IMG/VR virus record: IMGVR_UViG_3300009103_002144
Location: 45,193-109,192 of that record
Length of the DNA stretch: 64,000 nucleotides
Direction: 5' to 3' (one strand)
DNA from: a virus
The notes beneath the pieces were generated by a model. It was not told the DNA's origin, did not search any database, and was given only the letters and a program-made list of their open reading frames with translations. A program made the position numbers and the translations under genes. Of the stretch, positions 60,248 through 64,000 are shown piece by piece (position 1 is the first letter of the stretch; each line of letters starts with the position of its first letter).

Positions 60248-61153
60248 ATGATTAAGCGTATTTTATCATTCCTAACCATCGCAGTCTTTGCACTTTCGTG
60301 CACCCAAGACAATATTTTGACCTACGAGAAGATTGAAGAAGTCGAGGTCTATCCTGATGTTTGGGTCGATTCTTTCATACAGCCTGTTGCTACAGACGGA
60401 TATGACATCTTATGGGTTATCGATCGATCAGGAAGTATGGGATCTCATGATGCCAATCTGCTTGTTGGTATTGAGACAATGATGGCAGCATTACCTATTG
60501 ACACAGGATGGAGACTTGGTATAATCAGTAGTGATGGCAATTACTCAATCTCCAATACAACATTTCCGCTGGTCCCTGGAGATGACATTGATGATGCAAC
60601 AGCCTCGCTTAATGCATTACAAGGAAGCTACTATGGTCCTCCTGGAGAAGAGGGCTTTGAAGCTGTTTATTCATATATGACCCTTAACGCATATTCTTCT
60701 ACCTGGATGAGACCATCAGCAGCATTATTGGTTGTCTTTGTTTCTGATGAAGAAGAACAATCGACGTGGGAAGTCCAAGAATTTGCCACCTACTTACGCA
60801 CGGTTCGATCGCTGACCTTCGTTACATCAATCGTTGGTCTAGAAAATGGTGGTGGATGCGGTGATCAAGAAGGATTACGTTACCTAGATCTTGCAAGAGA
60901 ATTTGGGGGAATTGAAATAGATATATGCAGCTCTGATTGGTCTCAAGGGGTCGAAGAAGCCAGCAAAGAATTTGAACCGATTGACAGCATAGAACTAACT
61001 GAGCTTCCGCAAGATGGAAGTATAGTTGTGTTTCTTGATGGTGTACCTACACAATCAACTGACTGGCACTATGACGCTTCAACAAATACTGTCTATTTTA
61101 TTGTGGTACCCGAAGATGGTGTGCTAGTGGAAGTCGCGTATTTTATTGCTTAA
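60248..61153 (+). CDS. VWA-domain lipoprotein
   Basis: A 301-residue plus-strand protein. The N-terminus KRILSFLTIAVFALSC is a signal peptide with lipobox-like end (Cys18), so it should be lipidated and exported. The VWA domain begins at about 52 with MIDAS Asp59-x-Ser61-x-Ser63 in VIDRSGSMG, and continues to about 235, including FVSDEEEQ. The C-terminal 60 residues (TDWHYDASTNTVYFIVVPED) form a small beta domain seen after VWA in bacterial lipoproteins. Its role in the host envelope or in the virion is open. Its stop overlaps that of the convergent gene at 61150. Confidence 0.85.
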   Translation: MIKRILSFLTIAVFALSCTQDNILTYEKIEEVEVYPDVWVDSFIQPVATDGYDILWVIDRSGSMGSHDANLLVGIETMMAALPIDTGWRLGIISSDGNYSISNTTFPLVPGDDIDDATASLNALQGSYYGPPGEEGFEAVYSYMTLNAYSSTWMRPSAALLVVFVSDEEEQSTWEVQEFATYLRTVRSLTFVTSIVGLENGGGCGDQEGLRYLDLAREFGGIEIDICSSDWSQGVEEASKEFEPIDSIELTELPQDGSIVVFLDGVPTQSTDWHYDASTNTVYFIVVPEDGVLVEVAYFIA

Positions 61154-61443
61154 GCTTCCGGAATTCCAGGAATAGAGCTTAGAAGTTTGATGGCTAACTC
61201 TATCTCTCTCATTTCTTTTTCGTAATCTTTTTTAGCCGCTTTAATTGTTTCCGAGCTTGAGGAAACGTGCATGACAGGAAGTTTCATAATAGCGTCTAGT
61301 GTTCCGATTCTCGACGCCAATTCATCGTACGCAGACGATGATTGCATTCCTACCATAAACATCATAATATTAACTTGAGCTTTTTCGAACGGAGTTAACT
61401 CTTCTCCGGGCTTTAGGTTTAGGCTTCCTGTTACTGCGTTCAT
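61150..61443 (-). CDS. Small protein, unknown
   Basis: A 97-residue protein with a Met-rich helix (AQVNIMMFMVGMQSSSAYDE) and a charged C-terminal helix ending SIPGIPEA. ATG at 61443 has AAGGGA about 12 bases upstream. Its first 74 bp overlap the basic tail of the gene at 61370 in another frame. No domain recognised. Confidence 0.5.
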   Translation of the reverse strand: MNAVTGSLNLKPGEELTPFEKAQVNIMMFMVGMQSSSAYDELASRIGTLDAIMKLPVMHVSSSSETIKAAKKDYEKEMREIELAIKLLSSIPGIPEA

Positions 61444-61726
61444 TCTGCTTTTTGTTCCCTTGCTTAGGAGTTCTTATACTTTTAACTATCTGCCAATCGA
61501 AGATAATAGATTCATCGATATTAATTCTACTGTAAGGTACACATGCTTTCTGTAAAGCTTTAGCATCGGCTTCATCTATGAGTACGCCCCACCAGATATC
61601 TTCCTTGGTAAATGAACATACTTCTTTCCTTGTTGCCTTAATCTTTACACGCACTCCAGCAAAGGTGTCTATGAGGTAAATTGTACCAGCTTTAATTTGT
61701 CTTTTCTTTCTTTTATTATTTTGCAT
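61370..61726 (-). CDS. Small protein with basic tail, unknown
   Basis: A 118-residue protein. Residues 12-80 look like a small beta domain (GTIYLIDTFAGVRVKIKATR, then WWGVLIDEADAKALQKAC). The last 30 residues are Lys/Arg-rich (NRKPKPKARRRVNS) and overprint the start of the gene at 61150. Its ATG (61726-61724) shares two bases with the plus-strand ATG of the GIY-YIG gene. Might bind nucleic acid by the tail, which is inference. Confidence 0.55.
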   Translation of the reverse strand: MQNNKRKKRQIKAGTIYLIDTFAGVRVKIKATRKEVCSFTKEDIWWGVLIDEADAKALQKACVPYSRINIDESIIFDWQIVKSIRTPKQGNKKQNERSNRKPKPKARRRVNSVRKSSS

Positions 61727-62000
61727 GAAGACGTGGAAAGTTTATATACTAGAGTGCGCTGACAATACGCTATATACTGGTATCACCACCGATCTGGCTA
61801 GAAGAATAGATCAACACCAGTCAGGAAAGGGAGCGAAATATACAAAGGGTAGGGACCCAGTTAAGGTCGTCGACGTTCTATCAGGGCTAGATAAAAGTAC
61901 TGCTCTTCAGGTTGAAAGCTTTATAAAGAAATGTCCACGCAAATTAAAAATAAAAGCTTTGAAGCTAATGTGCAAGATTCAAAAAAATAAAACTACTTAG
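61725..62000 (+). CDS. GIY-YIG domain protein (YhbQ/UPF0213-like)
   Basis: A 91-residue protein. KVYILECADNTLYTGITTDL then ARRIDQHQSGKGAKYTKGRD is the classic single GIY-YIG domain with catalytic Tyr, Arg (ARR) and the following Lys/Glu residues. Bacterial YhbQ-like proteins are about 80-100 residues. It may be a structure-specific nuclease or a DNA-repair helper. No ribosome-binding site can be seen before its ATG. Its last 8 bp overlap the ferritin-like gene on the other strand. Confidence 0.88.
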   Translation: MKTWKVYILECADNTLYTGITTDLARRIDQHQSGKGAKYTKGRDPVKVVDVLSGLDKSTALQVESFIKKCPRKLKIKALKLMCKIQKNKTT

Positions 62001-62562
62001 CTCTTTGCTGTAAAAGGTAGACATACCCTTCATGTCTATCCGCTAATTCAGCTAAAAGGTTTTCAAGGCCGAATGTTAACGCGCCCATTCCCTCGAGGGT
62101 TGCTGCAACATTCTCGTCCATTATGACAAGTTGCTTACAGTACTCCAGGGCAATATCAGCAATTCTCTGTCCATCTTGACCAACGGGGGATTCCCATCCT
62201 TGGAGGACAAGCATCGCGTCGGAGGTAATCCTCATGGGGCAACCGAGTTCTTCATCGTCAAAAACACCGATTCCTTTTTCTATGATTCTGTCTATTACAT
62301 CTTGAACCTCAAGGTATATCGGCCCATATAGACTTACATGGTCTCCAGCGAACCCTGTTCCTTTTGTAACGTTATGTGCGGCATGCATCCATAAGTGGAA
62401 TGCTCGTATAAACCCAATGTACGCTGCCATTATCTCTGGGGGTGTAACAGGCAGCATCTGCTCCATAGCATTTATCTCAATGTCAGGAATGGCAATATTG
62501 ACTTCCCCACCATCGATAGTTGCAATATCGCATTGTTCTTTAAGACTACTCACCTTGTGCAT
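61993..62562 (-). CDS. Ferritin/Dps-like helical protein
   Basis: A protein of 189 residues begun at ATG 62562 near the previous stop (a GTG at 62556 is also possible; the frame is open to 62613). The segment YIGFIRAFHLWMHAAHNVT then GDHVSLYGPIYLEVQDVIDR looks like the first half of a Dps/ferritin-like four-helix bundle, with His, His and Asp residues in the places of the di-iron ligands; the second half is also helical. It may protect DNA or bind iron, or be structural in the virion. The assignment is by pattern only. Confidence 0.6.
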   Translation of the reverse strand: MHKVSSLKEQCDIATIDGGEVNIAIPDIEINAMEQMLPVTPPEIMAAYIGFIRAFHLWMHAAHNVTKGTGFAGDHVSLYGPIYLEVQDVIDRIIEKGIGVFDDEELGCPMRITSDAMLVLQGWESPVGQDGQRIADIALEYCKQLVIMDENVAATLEGMGALTFGLENLLAELADRHEGYVYLLQQRAK

Positions 62563-63064
62563 CCATCTTATAAGAGAGGTGGTCATACACTGCCTGAATA
62601 CCAGCTTCAGCAACTGCTATTTTTGATTGTGTCCATTCGGGTAATTCATCATCATCATTTAGGGTGTCATGAAGGCTCTGGGCATTTGAAGCGATATGCT
62701 GTAATTGTTGCTTTGCCATTCTGGCTCTTCCGCCATCACCCATCACCTGCGGCTCTTCTTCTGATACTGCTCCCGCAATATCAGCAACCATATCTGCTAA
62801 GGCTGCTGCGTCAAGAGCAATCGGCTCTTCTTTAGCAAGAGAAATTTCTTCTCTAAGCATCTTGATGAATTCTTTTCTCGTGATTCGAATCATAGACTCA
62901 TTCTTCTCTCTATCTTCGACGGTTTTATCGATAATCCCTTTTTGAAGAGCATCAGGAAGCTCATCTTGATCCCCCTTAAGAGCAGAGTCATCGTCATATT
63001 TCTTCGTAGACTTAGCAGCTTCTTCGCGGATTATGCGAAGTAGTTCTTTTTTACTTAATTGCAT
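62546..63064 (-). CDS. Virion-type protein with repeated (L/I)xRKExxxxxREE motif
   Basis: A 172-residue protein. The N-terminus QLSKKELLRIIREE and residues about 58-72 (IRITRKEFIKMLREE) are two copies of one helical motif. The C-terminal part (ASNAQSLHDTL, LPEWTQSKIAVAEAGIQAVY) resembles a domain found in structural proteins of large marine T4-like phages. Middle region is acidic and Ala-rich. Probably a capsid or internal virion protein. Overlaps the ferritin-like gene by 17 bp. Confidence 0.65.
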   Translation of the reverse strand: MQLSKKELLRIIREEAAKSTKKYDDDSALKGDQDELPDALQKGIIDKTVEDREKNESMIRITRKEFIKMLREEISLAKEEPIALDAAALADMVADIAGAVSEEEPQVMGDGGRARMAKQQLQHIASNAQSLHDTLNDDDELPEWTQSKIAVAEAGIQAVYDHLSYKMDAQGE

Positions 63065-63066
63065 TT

Positions 63067-63324
63067 TTACCTCTTACGAAGATTTTCGTTCATGATCTTC
63101 TTAATCTGCATTCTGCGCTTAAGCTTCTCGACGATCTTAAGAACTTCAGGTCCTGTATCGTCTGAGGGAACGTCTGTTGCTTCATCCTGCCAATCGATTG
63201 GATCTTCTAAGTTATCGCCACCAGCCCAAGCATCTTCTTCAGGCTCGACCTCATCAGGTGTTTTTGAATCAGCGACTTGCTGCTCGTAGATTAGTGTGAG
63301 TAATTGTCTTTTAGTTAAACGCAT
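63067..63324 (-). CDS. Small virion-type protein with the same N-terminal motif
   Basis: An 85-residue protein starting RLTKRQLLTLIYEQ, the same kind of basic N-terminal helix as in the neighbouring gene, followed by a very acidic middle (about 20 Asp/Glu of 40) and a basic C-terminal helix (LKRRMQIKKIMNENLRKR). Two-ended charge like this is common in internal head or scaffold proteins. It sits 2 bp after the previous gene in minus-strand order. Confidence 0.6.
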   Translation of the reverse strand: MRLTKRQLLTLIYEQQVADSKTPDEVEPEEDAWAGGDNLEDPIDWQDEATDVPSDDTGPEVLKIVEKLKRRMQIKKIMNENLRKR

Positions 63325-63328
63325 TTCT

Positions 63329-64000
63329 TTATCTCCCAGAGTTACCTTTAATTATCTTTCGCTCTTGAATAATCATATGATTGATCATTTTTCTTAGCTC
63401 TAAACTTTCTTGCTGTTGTTCTTTGCCAGATTCAGCGATTGACTTTGCCAGCGCTTCGGCTGCGCTGACAATCGCGTTGCCGGCCTTGTTTAATTGTTTT
63501 CCACTTTCATCCCCGGCTTCCTCAGCCTGTACACCCATTTGTGCAACAAGATTACCAGCAACCGCGACATATTGTGCGGCTTCCCCAGGGTTACCGCTCT
63601 CTGCGATTTTATCGTAACCAGATGAAAGCTCTTTTGCTCTTGCCATATCGGTATTTTCCGCATAAAAGTCAGCAGTCGCGCCCATCGCACCGAACGCGTA
63701 CCACAGTCCGTTTGCTGCTTCGCCGTTTTCTTTTTGCCAAGCTTCAGCGGCTTCATCACTATCGTCTTTCGGGGTCCAGTCTTTGACATTTGTTGCTGCC
63801 TTTAATTTCTCATCCGCGACCTTTAACATCTCAATGCTCTTAGGACCGATGGCAGCGTAGAATACTTTCTGGTGCTCTTTATTATCCATGTCCAGGTCTT
63901 TTAGTGACGTCACCTCTGTGTCTTTACCGAGAATGTCTTGAGCAACACCCTTGACTTGTCCAGTTACATCACCCCAGGCATCTTCAACTTTCCCCTTTGC
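63329..64000 (-). CDS. Virion-type protein (partial, N-terminus outside window)
   Basis: The minus frame ending at 63329 is open to the right edge for 224 codons with no stop; the visible end reads AKGKVEDAWGDVTGQVKG and continues in frame into the Met- and Ala-rich body. So the GTG at 63913 is unlikely to be the start, and the 5' end is beyond the window. The protein is helical and Ala/Glu-rich; its C-terminus contains LELRKMINHMIIQERK, similar to the helix motif in the next two genes. Probably structural; family not known. Confidence 0.7.
   Translation of the reverse strand, partial: AKGKVEDAWGDVTGQVKGVAQDILGKDTEVTSLKDLDMDNKEHQKVFYAAIGPKSIEMLKVADEKLKAATNVKDWTPKDDSDEAAEAWQKENGEAANGLWYAFGAMGATADFYAENTDMARAKELSSGYDKIAESGNPGEAAQYVAVAGNLVAQMGVQAEEAGDESGKQLNKAGNAIVSAAEALAKSIAESGKEQQQESLELRKMINHMIIQERKIIKGNSGR

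Noticed and set aside
63329-63913. Treating the GTG at 63913 as the true start of the last gene
   Set aside because: The frame continues in a protein-like way to the window edge without a stop, so the gene is simply cut off.
1-64000. tRNA genes, CRISPR arrays, insertion sequences and attachment sites
   Set aside because: I looked for clover-leaf landmarks, regularly spaced repeats, transposase or integrase motifs and flanking repeats and found none that I could support by eye.

Overview
The window is a piece of a large tailed-phage genome, most probably a jumbo contractile-tailed (T4-like, myovirus-type) phage. The evidence is a run of baseplate genes (gp5-like hub, gp25-like, gp6/J-like wedge, gp7/gpI-like wedge), two giant fibre-type proteins, a gp55-like late sigma factor, and small virion-type proteins at the right edge. 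Almost everything lies on the minus strand in tightly packed, often 4-bp-overlapping genes; only four genes are on the plus strand. I see no rRNA, tRNA, CRISPR array, insertion sequence or integrase. The base composition looks AT-rich and fairly uniform. The host is probably Gram-negative and aquatic, but that is inference.

Layout from left to right. (1) 1-11275: baseplate and tail genes; the gene at the left edge runs off the window. (2) 11285-12319: late sigma factor and a small membrane protein. (3) 12306-34614: a glycan island of 24 genes: 13 glycosyltransferase-type genes (one a two-domain fusion), GDP-mannose 4,6-dehydratase and GDP-fucose synthase, two further SDR epimerases, a GHMP sugar kinase, a GmhA-type isomerase, a small HAD phosphatase, three methyltransferase-type genes, a 2OG-Fe(II) oxygenase and one PD-(D/E)XK nuclease. 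(4) 34799-44804: two giant fibre proteins and two small partners. (5) 44839-46593: PIN-PhoH, a divergent Cys/sigma-region-4 regulator and a bidirectional terminator. (6) 46620-49881: small genes including a histone Hc1-like protein, a YkuK-type RNase H fold protein, and a degenerate chaperonin. (7) 49942-54822: a SET-domain gene plus a complete PrkA / SpoVR / YeaH triad. (8) 54849-58546: Nudix hydrolase, mannose-6-P isomerase cupin, HldE-C-like nucleotidyltransferase, XPD/DinG-like Fe-S helicase and a eukaryote-type phosphomannomutase. (9) 58604-62000: a membrane-anchored trypsin-like protease, a VWA lipoprotein and a GIY-YIG protein on the plus strand, interleaved with small minus-strand unknowns. 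(10) 61993-64000: ferritin-like protein and small virion-type proteins; the last gene runs off the right edge.

How the genes fit together. PMI and PMM (region 8) with GMD and GDP-fucose synthase (region 3) give most of a route from fructose-6-P to GDP-L-fucose; only a GDP-mannose pyrophosphorylase is not seen. GmhA, a GHMP kinase, a HAD phosphatase and an HldE-C-like transferase give parts of a nucleotide-heptose route. The glycosyltransferases would build a glycan from these donors, either on the host surface or on virion proteins. The PrkA/SpoVR/YeaH triad, SET protein, Hc1-like protein, chaperonin and secreted protease/VWA pair look like host-takeover functions. None of these roles is proven by sequence alone.
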